Part shown: positions 19,165-30,887 of the stretch, one piece after another
Position numbering within the stretch: position 1 is the stretch's first letter
Layout of the letters: each line of letters starts with the position of its first letter
The notes under the pieces: generated by a model
Databases searched by the model: none
Told to the model about the DNA's origin: nothing
The model's input: only the letters and a program-made list of their open reading frames with translations
Assembly: GCA_002633025.1 (NCBI GenBank)
Contig: NMRB01000918.1
Span: 109,616 to 173,615 of the forward strand
DNA length: 64,000 bases
Direction of reading: 5' to 3'
Source of the DNA: Notospermus geniculatus
Taxonomy: Eukaryota > Nemertea > Pilidiophora > Heteronemertea > Lineidae
Program-made: the position numbers and the translations under genes

Positions 19165-19619
19165 GGTCTCGACACATATCGTTCACAAACGAACCAGGGT
19201 AAATAATTGCCACAGTTAAATGACTCCAAAGAATTAACTCCTTGGATCCTTCGTCCACGAAACGTCACTCGTGCCCCAATACATTTTTTACTTTCATTAG
19301 GATTCTCTTGTTTGACAGGATAACTATATGGCCGCCAATCGTCAATGTTCTCTACTTTATTAAAACCAGTCCAGAAATGGTCACTCCTATTGAAGGATGA
19401 AGGAACACCATATAAATATTTCAAACGACGGACATTCACCGGCAACTCACCACCCCCTGACTGGCAAATACTCCTGGCCTCATACCATGAATATCCTCCT
19501 TTGACATATTCAGACAAATATCCGTATGAACCTACTGATGGGGAATAAACCCAGTGCAAAGGAACAACAGGTCCGCACAGCAAAAACAAGATGCATAGGA
19601 ACACTGGTCGACTGGACAT
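19165..19619 (-). pseudogene. C-type lectin copy 8, cut by assembly join
   Basis: Starts MSSRPVFLCILFLLCGPVVP and contains a complete domain 1 to LPWFVCERYVSR. It then ends at the N at 19164. This is the most divergent copy: variable segment VYSPSVGS, SEYVKGGYSWYEAR, VNVRRLKYLYGVPSSF, HFWTGFNK and VNSLESFNC. The gene may be intact in the animal; truncation is an assembly effect. Its upstream block (19620-19880) is conserved with the other copies. Confidence 0.75.
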
Positions 19620-19983
19620 GGCTGCCAAAAATATCCTTTCTCCTGCTAAATTTGAAAATCAAGTGACATCTGCACAAAACCAACCTCCCACTCTGATATG
19701 GTGATTAGTTTTGAACGTCACGTGCATGAGAGAGAAGTAGGCTGTGGACTTTAGATCATGTGGTGGAAAATATGTCTCGCATCACAAACCGGAAGAATGA
19801 CCGCATTTTACATGTAGGCCTACAAGTCAGCTCTCAGGCAAAACTGAGTATTCACAAACCCGGAAAATGGAGAAGTCAACCTTGAGAATCGTAGCTACAA
19901 TCATTTTTTGGACTATAAGGTGTGGCATTTTTCTGTGAAAGAGGGTAAAAAATTCAGGTGTGCTTTGTATGCAGGTGAGCCTT

Positions 19984-20275
19984 ACAGTACGCTGCACAAT
20001 TGACCTCCCTTCCACACCGTATACGATCCTCGTACCTCATGCAGTGTCATGCGTACACCATTCTTGTGTACGCCATTCTCTCAACGGACGTCCTGCGCCA
20101 CTGTGGAAGGCACGCAGTGAAGACATAAACGTCATTCACCTGTGGTGCGTGGACGACACGTATGTACCAGAGACGTGTGACGTGCTCGTACCATGCAATG
20201 AACTGAAGCGTATCTTCTGCATGACGTATGCAGAAGGTACACAGAAAATGGTGGGTCAATTCTGCCCCGTACTGT
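19984..20275. mobile_element. Inverted-repeat element, ACAGTACGCTGCACAATTGACC end
   Basis: ACAGTACG...CACAATTGACC on the left pairs with GGTCAATTCTGCCCCGTACTGT on the right. The interior is shared with 840-1070 and 29164-29432. No coding capacity. Confidence 0.75.
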
Positions 20276-21540
20276 ATCTGTAGCTTCATTCTGACAATAG
20301 GAACTGTCAATGAGTTGACCAATAGGTGTCACTATGGCCCATTTCAATGCAAATAGCAGACCCATTCATTCTTGATCGAGCACCTATCACATGGATTTTC
20401 CTGTGTATTAATATTTTAAATCATAAAATTGGTCCGCTAGAACTTTGCTGCAATCTTTTGGCAATATGCACAACTAACTGCTCCTATTTGATTGAAGTTG
20501 TCAAAACGCTGACGAACCCAAGCACTCAAGCATAATAGCTGCCGCCCAAATGACATCAGACTTGTCGATTTCATTGTGTTTGGCTGAACCTGCTTTTGTC
20601 CTGTCTCACCTTCGACAAATGTGATCCTCCACCACCAATCCAGTCGCATGTCGCTCTTACCTTGGCAGGTTGAGACCAAGGACGGGTTGCATCAGCTATG
20701 CTCAGAGTTCAGTTTGAGGTTGACCTCAACTACGTAATATGATTTGCCAATACAATTTGCGGTTGAGAACGACTTCGAGGTTCGCTTGAGAACAAAGTTG
20801 ACCTCAAGAAGTATGACTGGTGTAACCGGGCCAAAATGTTGGTCACTTCCAATGTTGTTGATCTGTTATGAAATCTGAAATAATCTATTTCTTCCTCTTC
20901 TGGTGTCATCTTAGTTCATTGCGGCTCAACTTCTGAGCGACATGCGACTGGTTTGGTGGTGGAGGGTGACAATTGGTCACTCAGTAAAACCTACAGGTAG
21001 TTGTTATATTATATAATGTTTGTCTGCTGGTAAAAATATAAACCGGGCGGTATGCCATTGGCCAGTGGACGGATGTGCACTGAATCGTGAACTAGTCCCT
21101 TATGACTGATGAAGTGACAGTTAATTTGTCTCAGTGCATCTTTGTTTGGGACAGCCTGTATACTGAGTGATAATATACCACTACAAAATGAACACTAAAA
21201 TCATTTATTTTCGCTTGGGTCTTAACCCAATAGAGCCGCCTATTTTTTTGCACTTTCCATCTGCGCCTTTCACCACCCTGAACTGTCATGAAATGCCAAG
21301 CTGAATACAGAACAGTGCAATGAGTCAAGGCGGTTTATAGCGGTATCGGCATCTGGAGACATGGTGGATGGTGATGGTGCCGGCAGTAATTGCTGATTTT
21401 GATTTCTACATAGAAGTGATGGGGATTTTTCTCAATATTGGGCGTGATCTTCTGGGCGGCTCACAGCAGGGTGGTTTAGGGCGGCATGGGCTCTATAGAC
21501 GTTCTCAAATTGACCTTAACGACAACAATCTGCCCAATGA
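20276..21540. other. No gene; inverted repeat 20622-20967
   Basis: TCCTCCACCACCAATCCAG with TCGCATGTCGCTC at about 20622-20657 is complementary to GAGCGACATGCGACTGG with TTTGGTGGTGGAGG at about 20935-20967, so the enclosed 350 bases may be another non-autonomous element. No coding exon is recognisable in the rest. Confidence 0.5.
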
Positions 21541-21711
21541 CTTCCGCCGAAATCTCAACCAGAACCTCGGTCTGAAACTGAATGACGTGACACAGAGAAC
21601 CCATGACAGTGACTTCGAAGACGTTGCGTCAGAGTCAACCATCGCTGAAGCATGGATTGCGTCGCGTCACCCGGTTTCATATCGAGGTTGTGGTTGAGAT
21701 TTCGGCGGAAG
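21541..21711. mobile_element. 171-base inverted-repeat element, CTTCCGCCGAAATC ends
   Basis: CTTCCGCCGAAATCTCAACC and its complement bound the unit, with GAACCTCG/CGAGGTT pairing inside. The open frame across it (21368-21697) is a by-product of the palindrome and not a gene. Confidence 0.65.
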
Positions 21712-22579
21712 TGTGCAGATCTGCAAATTCAAGAATCGTCTTTTGGGTTAATTTTATGATTTTCATGAAGGTGGGTGCAATAATCACAAAACTTTGACCC
21801 ACAAAGACGACAATAATATTTCAATGGTTCCCTGTTACCCTATATCCTTAGAAATTGAGAAATTCACGATGTTGCAAATACATAATATGATAAAAATGCA
21901 AAATAAGATCAACACCAAAAACGAATGAATCTACAGTATATCAGGAAGAAAAAGAATTTTGTCAGTATCATAAAATGCACCAAAATGCCTCTTTTTCCAA
22001 GAACCATTAAAACTAATTATCAACTTAAACTAAGAGCTGACATCCGTAACAAGTGGTTGAATAGAAAAAGCGAATTTCCTACGACAATCGTAATTATCCT
22101 GTCATGAACAAGGAAAAGTAATCCCAAATATTTGTTTGATATCGGAAAGATTTAGAGTCAGAACATTTTCCAGACTTTTTCACAGAAAGAAATCCAATTC
22201 CGGCAAATACGACACAAATGCTTCTTCGTACCAAATATCAACACTGCTTCCATAACAAGTTGCAACGACGTACTACAAAGCAGTGATGAGCCATTGATAG
22301 GTTGCCGAGCTGAAACTGGTGCTGCCAGCTGGTGGCAGAGTGAGAAACTAAAGACAAACAGCCAAAGCTCTTGAAGGCTAGCATCAATGTATAGTTTAAG
22401 ACGCTGAATTGGGCTGAGCGCCAATCCACATTATCGAAGGGGGTCACGTGGGAAATGGGGCCAAAAAGGGAATCACCCCTGAAATTCAGTTTGGGTGGGT
22501 CAACTAGTGTGCTGCTCTGAGAGCCCAACACATTCCACAGGAATGGAACCCATGACTTCTTGCCTTTTTACGCACCCTC
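21712..22579. other. No gene seen
   Basis: Intergenic. Overlapping minus-strand open frames at 22158-22531 have no recognisable domain. A small palindrome CTGCCAGCTGGTGGCAG occurs near 22325. Confidence 0.35.
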
Positions 22580-22584
22580 GCCAC

Positions 22585-22760
22585 CAGGCGCGGATCCACG
22601 ATTTCGGGAAAGAGGGGGCGCACTGTGCTAGAAACATTGAAATCTGCGGTGAATTTCAATGGTTTGCTCCAAATTTCAGAATTTCATGGTCGATTTTACA
22701 CGTTTGTTGGCCGAAAGGGGGCATGCTCTGGTGCGCCCCCCTCCCTTGGATCCGTGCCTC
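22585..22760. mobile_element. hAT-like miniature element, 5-bp target GCCAC
   Basis: CAGGCGCGGATCCACG pairs with TTGGATCCGTGCCTC, and the unit is flanked by GCCAC at 22580-22584 and 22761-22765. Its interior matches the element at 23112-23292. Confidence 0.75.
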
Positions 22761-22969
22761 GCCACCGCAGGCCTTTCCATTTGAGGTGCGCTAAAATGTG
22801 CATGTGCCTCGAAAGGAAAGGCCTGCACCGTAATGCTCACCACTGAACCAATTCTTCATCTACAGAAATAGATGGTTCAATAGGCTACCTTACGTTAGCC
22901 AGGAGGATGAGTGTTGATGGCCGACTTTCAGTAAAAAAGTTCTTGAAATTGGTTGTGTATCAACAATGT

Positions 22970-23106
22970 ACAGCAGGAGGAAACCAGAGCCTCCACAGAA
23001 AATCTCCGTCAAAGACAGCTGCCCCTCTATCATATCACATGAAAAGCGGGTCTGATTAGGGTTCAAACCCGCAACATCAGAGGTGACAGGTGCTGATGTT
23101 TGCACT
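22970..23106. repeat. GGAGGAAACC dispersed repeat
   Basis: CAGGAGGAAACCAGAG, then GGGTTCAAACCCGCAAC (a B-box-like segment) and GAGGTGACAGGTGCTGATG. Related pieces lie at 222-310, 48755-48790 and 57188-57225. Probably SINE-like. Confidence 0.55.
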
Positions 23107-23111
23107 ACACT

Positions 23112-23292
23112 CAGGGGCGGATCCACGTTTTCGGAAAAGAGGGGGTGCGGCACTGTGCTAGAAACATTGAAATCTGCAGGGAATTTCAATGATTTGCTCC
23201 AAATTTCAGAATTTCACGGTCAATTTTACAGATTTGTTGGCCGAAAGAAGGGGCGTGTGTCGGGTGCGCCCCGTCCCCTGGATCTGCGCCTG
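23112..23292. mobile_element. hAT-like miniature element, 5-bp target ACACT
   Basis: CAGGGGCGGATCCACG and CCTGGATCTGCGCCTG form the ends; ACACT flanks both sides (23107-23111 and 23293-23297). About 85 percent similar by eye to 22585-22760 through the middle. Confidence 0.75.
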
Positions 23293-23353
23293 ACACTCCG
23301 ACAGACAACACAGACCAATTGCTACCCAATCCTGATTGAAAAATCGGGGAAAA

Positions 23354-23920
23354 NNNNNNNNNNNNNNNNNNNNNNNNNNNNNNNNNNNNNNNNNNNNNNN
23401 NNNNNNNNNNNNNNNNNNNNNNNNNNNNNNNNNNNNNNNNNNNNNNNNNNNNNNNNNNNNNNNNNNNNNNNNNNNNNNNNNNNNNNNNNNNNNNNNNNNN
23501 NNNNNNNNNNNNNNNNNNNNNNNNNNNNNNNNNNNNNNNNNNNNNNNNNNNNNNNNNNNNNNNNNNNNNNNNNNNNNNNNNNNNNNNNNNNNNNNNNNNN
23601 NNNNNNNNNNNNNNNNNNNNNNNNNNNNNNNNNNNNNNNNNNNNNNNNNNNNNNNNNNNNNNNNNNNNNNNNNNNNNNNNNNNNNNNNNNNNNNNNNNNN
23701 NNNNNNNNNNNNNNNNNNNNNNNNNNNNNNNNNNNNNNNNNNNNNNNNNNNNNNNNNNNNNNNNNNNNNNNNNNNNNNNNNNNNNNNNNNNNNNNNNNNN
23801 NNNNNNNNNNNNNNNNNNNNNNNNNNNNNNNNNNNNNNNNNNNNNNNNNNNNNNNNNNNNNNNNNNNNNNNNNNNNNNNNNNNNNNNNNNNNNNNNNNNN
23901 NNNNNNNNNNNNNNNNNNNN
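23354..23920. other. Assembly gap, 567 N
   Basis: Unknown sequence directly abutting the 21-bp tandem array, so the gap probably contains more of that array. Confidence 0.95.
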
Positions 23921-24275
23921 GTCTGCTCAGGTCAGAAGATGTCGTCTGCTCAGGTCAGAAGATGTCGTCTGCTCAGGTCAGAAGATGTCGTCTGCTCAGG
24001 TCAGAAGATGTCGTTTGCTCAGGTCAGAAGATCTCATCTGCTCAGGTCAGAAGATCCCATCTGCTCAGGTCAGAAGATGCCATCTGCTCAGGTCAGAAAT
24101 TGCCATCTGCTCAGGTCAGAAGATGGCATCTGCTCAGGTCAGAAGATGGCATCTGCTCAGGTCAGAAGATGTCATCTGCTCGGGTAAGAAGATGCCATCT
24201 GCTCAGGTCAAAAGATGTTGTCTGCTCAGGTCAGAAGATGATGTTTGCTCGGGTAAGAAGATGTCGTCTGGTCAG
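23921..24275. repeat. 21-bp minisatellite, about 17 units visible
   Basis: Tandem GTCTGCTCAGGTCAGAAGAT(G) units, homogeneous near the gap and drifting towards the right end (CATCTGCTCGGGTAAGAAG). The 21-bp period keeps all three frames open across it, which explains the long repetitive open frames; none has other coding evidence. Confidence 0.9.
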
Positions 24276-25584
24276 ACAAGGTTGCGATTTCCAACAGGAT
24301 GAGCTCAGTGATTGTTTAAACAGGCCTCAATAAAAGGAGTACATGAATTAATCAATTCATGTAAAAGTTCCTGACACCGGAAAATATCATAGGCCTACAT
24401 ACTTTCTGTTATTGCAGATTACAAAGTCGTAAAAACAGGCATTCCACGTGAATGAAGCTCTAAAATCCCAAGATATGCCAGAATACGTCTTACTTATAAA
24501 ACCCAAATTTAGCCCAAAGGTATTTTCACCGAGAAAAAATACATCAAAAGAAGTTGACAACAGTTTATATACTTTTTGGGTTTATTATTTTGAATTCCAT
24601 CCAAAAAGTACCGACAGCATAAATACTGCCTCAGGTCACGAGATGACAGTAATGATTTACGTGCAAATATTTTGTACGAATTCAACCGCAGAAAATAACA
24701 TCACTCAAAACCATTGGCCTAAAAGGCAACCATGCTCTTGGGTTGAAAACGTACTGGGCTGACCGCAGAGAAAGTCTGATAGTCTACCAGTGCCTGTCGG
24801 CAGTTAGTTATAACGCATTTTCCCATTAACTAAACCACCAATAGGCACCGAAAGAACTATCGGACTATCTGTGCAGCTGGCCCTTGTCAGGATTGATCCC
24901 AGTTCCATGGAGGTGACTTCTACAAATAAAATGAAAACTGCCACTCCACAAAGAAGATATTTCCAAAATCATCGTCAATCAGTTTCACTCACGAAAAGAA
25001 GGCATATTTGTGAAATATCACTCCTGTGGCAACCCCTTTAACCCATTCAGTCCTGAGATTTTTTTAAGGAAAAAAATTCCCCAACTTCCCTATATGTAAA
25101 GAATCAGGAGAAAATGAAGCGAAACAGTGCTTCAAAACAACTAATACAACTACCATGCCATCTATACTAAGTTTATTCAACTACATGTACGTGTCTGTTT
25201 TATTAAACTGAATGGTTACTGGTCGATAGGGGCAGTACCCGACATGAAAGGGTCAAGGTTCCTCTCCAGGTGACAGTTTTCTCATGCGATGACCACTTCC
25301 TAAACGACTTATGAAAAGACCAATGATATAAAAGACTGCCCATAGTTTTCTATGGTTGAGTTGCCCATAGACAGCCAACTTGCTCAAGAAATTCTCATGT
25401 AGAGCATAGGCATAGCCAGGACTTCCAGCAAGTTGGCCAAAGAGAGCCAATTCTCCTGTGGAGGAGCTGCTTTTAGTTCCACAGTCATCTCTCAGATGGC
25501 TCCCCTGTATAAGGCAATCAACCTTGCACTTTGTGTTATCATCTTGGAGAGATTGAATTGAAATTGACTGAGTTCAGCTGGTCC
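24276..25584. other. No gene; possible degraded TTAA-type element 25038-25257
   Basis: Open frame 24448-24762 shows no family. AACCCATTCAGTCC at about 25040 and CATGAAAGGGTC at about 25243 resemble, in inverted order, the ends of the CCCTTTCACTGCC elements at 51521 and 59237, but the ends are too decayed for a firm call. Confidence 0.4.
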
Positions 25585-25768
25585 CAGGGTTTCTGCTGGC
25601 AGTAACCAAAGGAGCCAAAAAGCTACTTTTGAAATAAACTGGTGACAGAAATAAATGACTGGCTCAAATTAGGTAGTGCTATTTACAACGGAATATTGCT
25701 GCTGGATAAAAATATCTTATTTCAACAAAATTGGCTACTAAATCTATAATACTCCAGCAGAAACCCTG
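25585..25768. mobile_element. CAGGGTTTCTGCTGG inverted-repeat element
   Basis: CAGGGTTTCTGCTGG and CCAGCAGAAACCCTG close a 184-base unit. Flanks GCTGGTCC and TCAGGTCC match at 6 of 8 positions, a possible decayed hAT target duplication. Similar ends occur at 47863-48175. Confidence 0.65.
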
Positions 25769-25894
25769 TCAGGTCCCAAATAACTTCAGTCATTACTGAG
25801 CTGTCATTTAGATATGTTGATGCTAGGCCAAGTAATTGCTAGGCCTGTTTGCTAGTAGGCCAAGCCTTACGCCTGAAATCCTGCATTTGAAGTC

Positions 25895-26085
25895 CACAAT
25901 GGTTGGAGCATGATTTGACATTGACTGCACCACTAAGTTTCCGTCCAGAGATAGTTTTTACCATAGGGTACCTGTACACCAAGTTTCAAGTTCCTAAGCC
26001 AAGCGGTTTAGAGATGTGCCACCCCGTTAACGATGACGACGGACGACACGCCATAAGAAAAGTTCACCGCACAGAGGTGAGCTAA
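25895..26085 (+). repeat. GACGACGGACGAC dispersed repeat, second copy
   Basis: ACCATAGGGTACCTGTACACC, CAAGTTTCAAGTTCCTAAGC, GATGACGACGGACGAC, and a CACCGCACAGAGGTGAGCTAA end follow the same order as 5745-5998, with a shorter GAC run. Confidence 0.65.
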
Positions 26086-26160
26086 GAAAGTACCGCACTA
26101 GGAAGTCCGCCAAACAATAACCTGCTATTCTATGGCATATTTGACCAGTCACGGTAGCCA

Positions 26161-26262
26161 AATACCGGATTGTTCCCCCAATACCACTCAGAGTGACACA
26201 CAAGTTGACCACATTGTATACACATTGTACACTGAGCGATATTGGGGGAACAATCCGGTATT
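26161..26262. mobile_element. 102-base element, AATACCGGATTGTTCCCCCA ends
   Basis: The two 23-base ends are perfect complements around a short loop. No target duplication is visible. Confidence 0.65.
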
Positions 26263-27084
26263 CTAATTCCTCATTGAACAATAAAACCGGACTTTCATTC
26301 CCGAGGGACTCACATCCCTGCCACATCTGCAATTCATAACACATTCAACACAGAAATGGTCATGTAGGTCAGGTTAACTCAAGCGAAACACATATCAAAA
26401 TCATACAAATATAAAACAACCTCCAAGTGCATACAAGTAGACATAGCCCAGTGCATAAAGAATGGAATGTCTCATGTCAAACAGTCCTCTATGATTTATT
26501 CATAATTCGCAATTATCATCCTAAGTGGCAGCATTAAAGGGACAATAACATCTGCAAACTTGTGTATCAACTTTGTAACATGTTTTTCCATCATTGTACA
26601 TGTACATTCAGTGGACTGCTTGTTTCCTGGAAATTTCCCAAAATCATGGAAAAGTAGAGACACTACTTTGACCCCCAAATTGCCAAGTTCATGAAGCCTA
26701 CTCAATAGAATTTTGTATTGAGGATGTATCTTTAACACTTTCAGCCCAACCGAGGGAGTGGTCGGCCAACACAAAATTCCATTCAAATTACGCGTACTTC
26801 TATCATTTCTGTCCAAGTCATAACTTCTTTCATAAACCCGTTGAGGATAAAAGTCATCATGACTGTCATTTTTTAACCTAGGATCCACAGTTTATAAAAC
26901 TGACTGTCGTCATGGCTACCTCACAACATCTCTAGTTCCACAGTTCAGAAGCTTGAATCGCTTTTAGAACCACTGTTCTCCCGCCAACTCCCTTTTGACA
27001 TTGTAGATTTGCCATACTAGCTCATGCTTCCTTTGGCATTGATTGAGAATTAGATGTGCCAGCCAATGGGAGATTTTTCTGCCT
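26263..27084. other. No supported gene
   Basis: A 130-codon open frame on the minus strand (26496-26888) has no recognisable domain and no ATG at its 5' limit. I leave it uncalled. Confidence 0.35.
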
Positions 27085-27086
27085 TA

Positions 27087-27240
27087 AAGCAGCCCATACA
27101 CGTGCAATATTATTGCACATTATGGGGTTCAAAATGGGTAATACTATTGCCAATCTTTCTTCTACCCATCATTGCAAAAGCACATGCCCCGATTTTGGGT
27201 GCCATATTGTGTAATAATATTGATTGTGTATGGGCTGCTT
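27087..27240. mobile_element. AAGCAGCCCATACAC element, TA target
   Basis: AAGCAGCCCATACAC and GTGTATGGGCTGCTT are exact complements flanked by TA on both sides; internal ATATTATTGCAC/GTGTAATAATAT pairing continues the arms. Confidence 0.75.
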
Positions 27241-27298
27241 TAGAGGCTAGCACCAGTTAGGAGTCACTGAACGTCATGAATCTGACGTCACAGACATA

Positions 27299-27769
27299 AG
27301 TTGCGCTTCCACTACAAAAAAAGCCGGTATTTGTCCGCTCTTATTCTGCTTCCATTACAGAATAGCCGTGTTTAATAAGTCCGGTTCTATTAAGTGCGGA
27401 TCTATTTAGTTCGAGTTGCGCTTCCACTACAAAAAAGCCGGTATTTGTCCGCTCTTATTCTGCTTCCATTACAGAATTGCCAGGTTTAAAAAGTCCGGTT
27501 CTATTAAGTGCGGATCTATTTAGTTCGGATAGCATAGCCGATCATACTCCGAATCTAGATGCGGATAAATTTTGTAGTGGAATGGCAATAACACCGGATC
27601 TATTTGTAGTATTATGCTCGGCTACAGGTGGCTCCACGGTCGCTTGCGACTGTGCATGACCTATCCAAACTAAATAGATCCGCACTTAATAGAACCGGAC
27701 TTATTAAACCCGGCAATTCTGTAATGGAAGCAGAACAAGAGCGGCTTTTTTTGTAGTGGAAGCGCAACT
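27299..27769. mobile_element. Long palindromic element with duplicated left arm
   Basis: AGTTGCGCTTCCACTACAAA pairs with TTTGTAGTGGAAGCGCAACT, and ATA flanks both ends. The left arm (about 27300-27412) is followed by a second, nearly identical arm (about 27415-27530), while the right arm is single. Internal steps include AAGTCCGGTTCTATTAAG and its complement. Confidence 0.75.
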
Positions 27770-29163
27770 ATAGGCCACTGCCTCATGTCACTATGGATGA
27801 TGTTACTGGTGCACTTCTACTCTGTGACGTCAAAGTCCGCGACATCCTAGGACCGTGAACTAGTTAGTGGTGGCTTCTGATGGCAGAAAAGTCTCCATTA
27901 AGAATTGAACTAAACGGCCCTAGGACATCAAGCATTCATATTTCAACTGAGCAGGGTAAGCCCTACTTCTCGCTAAACATGACGAACCACAATATAATGA
28001 CATTCATGGCAGATGACCAACTAACTAGGCCACAATTAGAACAGGCATAAAGAACTTATGCTAACATTTGAGTCCCAAATCACTCGTACATACATTCATT
28101 TCAAGTTGGTAAAAAAGACATTTTGTACAGGGTAACTTATGAACTGAAGCATTTGAAAGACAGAATGGAATAGAATTGAAACTTTTGACTGAAGCCAACA
28201 AAAACAGCTTTTGTGATATGATAGATAAATAGGCCTAGTTCTTTCACTAAAAGTGCAAACGTTTATAAATATTGAAACTATCTACAAAATGCCACTGAAT
28301 ACATAATAACTGAATACATGGATTGAATAAAAGATGCATTAAATTGAGTGACTTTCAATATTACTCAATAAATGAACTGATGAGTGAATTTCATGATAAC
28401 TGAGTGAATTAATTGAGTTAATTCTTGAGTTATTCCCCTGAAACCACCCGATTGGATGGAGAGAGACCCAGAGATAACCAAGGAAGACCACCACACTGTG
28501 AGTGCGTGGCGGTCTTAACAAAGCTATCAGAGATATGCAAAAAAATAGTGCCAATGGCACTGTGCCCGCTTGGCTTGAAGCATGGTGATGGCCAAGGGAG
28601 AAATAACNCGAGTTACGCGATTTTGGCGAGTTACGCAGTGAGTTATGCGAAACCAAAGCCGTGAGTTATGCGTAACTTACGAGTAACTTACGCGAAGCCG
28701 TAGGGATATCAATTGTGACCTGTACTGTACATACAGGAAATCCTCCATGGCTGGCCAGTTAGGCCATGTCCATTCTCCTCCACACATCGCCTAAAGCGAT
28801 GTATGCTAGGCTTAAGGTTGACCACATTTTCGTTCATCATAATTGTATGTAGATTTTCAGTTTTTGCTGTAAAGTTGCAGCTGGTACCGTAAGGGTTAAC
28901 ACCTGCAATCTTATAACAGGATGAATTCTGGTGAATGAACATGTGGAGAGATTACAGAATCGGAAGCGTTAGAACCAAGTTAAAGGTAAACGTACACCAC
29001 AGAACATCGGCTCAAGTCAGACACCTGGGATTTCATTCAGAGATCACTACTGGCGCTAGTGGTAACCATCCAAAATCAGGATGACGTAGAACATGGCTAC
29101 TTTCGGATGGATATACACATTACCATAGCCACAACAGGGAAAATTCAATGACATCGGATGAAT
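27770..29163. other. No gene; degenerate short repeats; N at 28608
   Basis: About 28340-28435 contains loose TGAGTGAATT-type repeats, and 28609-28690 contains repeated GAGTTACGCG/GAGTTATGCG words right after the single N at 28608. No exon is recognisable. Confidence 0.45.
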
Positions 29164-29432
29164 ACAGTACGTTCCACAATTGACCTCCCTTCCGCGCCAT
29201 ACACCATCCGCATACGCCATGCACTGTCATGTGCGTACCATCCTCGTATCTTCTGCGGATGTTGTGCACCGCCGTGGAAGGCACGTAGTGAAGACGTAAC
29301 GTCATTTGCCTGTTGTGCGCGGACGTCACGCAGAAGAGACGTGTGACGTGCCCATACCATACGCAATGAACTGAAGCGTACCTTCTGCGCGACGTACGCG
29401 GATAAAGGTAGGTCAATTGTGCAACGTACTGT
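29164..29432. mobile_element. Inverted-repeat element, best CAATTGACC copy
   Basis: ACAGTACGTTCCACAATTG at the left and CAATTGTGCAACGTACTGT at the right are nearly perfect complements. The body matches 19984-20275. No protein coding content. Confidence 0.8.
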
Positions 29433-29923
29433 GTAGCCGAGGTCAACACCCCTTTAATTCCACCTGAGGTAAAGGCTTGTTCGACATTGTGCCTCTTCAT
29501 TCCAATTTCATCCGAGCAACCGGCAAAAGCAATGAATACCTTTTTTCAATTACTACCAACATCTGAACACAGTAGTTGTTTACTTTAAGCCATTCAGCAT
29601 CAAAAGTCGGAACACAATCAGGAAAGTTGTGCGTTTTCAAGTGGAAGATGGCGTCTATCAGTTCTTTGGTACAAAAATCTTGATCCATTACGAGAGTTCT
29701 TATCTGGTCTTCTGTTTTATTGCCAGAATAAAAACATCCTCTTGCGTTTATCTTTTTAACAATCTGTGCTTTGCTGTGTGTGCAGCAGTAGACTAGCCAA
29801 CATCAAACTTCTAACACCAATTCCCAATGTCTAACACCCAACACCTGACATCTATGACATTTGACACTCAACACCAACATCGCAAACCCAACTTTCAATG
29901 CCCAACATCAGAAGTCAAACTTC
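29433..29923. other. No gene seen; CAACAC-rich tract
   Basis: About 29800-29920 is a degenerate tract of AACACCAA/CCAACATC words; the rest is featureless. Confidence 0.4.
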
Positions 29924-30052
29924 CAATGGGTCTATGAATAAAGACCAACAAATGCTTTTACTTCAGATTTGTACAGTGCTCATTTCATAGTGCATTTGTA
30001 TTGCAAAATTCAAGTAAAAGCATTTACTAGTCTTTATTCATATGACCCATTG
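29924..30052. mobile_element. AAATGCTTTTACTT inverted-repeat element
   Basis: CAATGGGTCTATGAATAAAG pairs with CTTTATTCATATGACCCATTG and AAATGCTTTTACTT with AAGTAAAAGCATTT. Related shorter copies are at 52965-53055 and 60690-60785. Confidence 0.7.
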
Positions 30053-30329
30053 TCTGACATCCAACTGAAATCAGTTCAATCTTCCTAGCTTCCTTGCACC
30101 AACAGGCCTGCAGATCCTAACTTCACTGACAGACTTTTCCTTTTCCTCCGCATGTTCACTGCTATAGCCCTTTACACTAGCCCAGTTGAAGCAATGCTGA
30201 GCTTGACCCGGACCAAGCCCGTTTAGAAATTCAAGCAGGACAGGGCCCGTTTACACCGCCATTTGGTGCAGGACAACCTGGCTTGACCTGTTTATGTTTG
30301 GCAAAACTGCTTGGTCTTTTACTTGCCCT

Positions 30330-30463
30330 TGCAAAGAGAAACAAGGCACAGGGCACCACGGCTTGCCTGTCCCATGCGATGGGGTGCCTGGGGTGGATTC
30401 AAACCCGGGACCTGCCACTTGCTGAGCAGTCGTGATACCACTCTGCTATCAGGGCTCCTCATG
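30330..30463 (-). mobile_element. tRNA-derived SINE, GGAGCCCTGATAGC family
   Basis: Minus strand: GGAGCCCTGATAGCAGAGTGG (A-box region), GGGTTTGAATCC (B box) and a TTTGCAAGGGCAAGTAAAAG body. Plus-strand relatives are at 35976-36175 and 42583-42790. Confidence 0.7.
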
Positions 30464-30887
30464 CAGTGCCATCTATACATGTAGTTCTATGCAGAAAACA
30501 CCTGAAGACGGAAATTTCCGTCTTTGGCGGTCAAAGTGAAAAGGACACTGACGTCAGAGTGAGGTGAATGAATAAATCAAATACTGATGGGTTCTACTTG
30601 GAAGGTGTCATCTCTATGAAGGTGTTAGAAATATAGGCCTATATGTGATCAAATTCAGTGTCCTAGATGAAGGGTGTCCACTTTAAAAAGGTATTAGAAA
30701 TCAAACTCGGATTGAAATTGTCGAGAATTTTAGCAAAGAAAAACAACATACTTCTCGGATGAAATATCATCACCGCCATTTTTCACCATTGCTGGGTACA
30801 ACTGGATCGCGATGTAGCGTGGTTGTAGCACCATGTTTTCCGATGGCGTGGAATTTTAATATCTTGATAGATGGGATCGAGTGCAGT

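Noticed and set aside
23083-24333. Long plus-strand frames across the gap and 21-bp array
   Set aside because: Frames are open only because of N bases and a period divisible by three.
26496-26888. 130-codon minus-strand frame
   Set aside because: No ATG at the 5' limit, no recognisable domain, no splice-site context.
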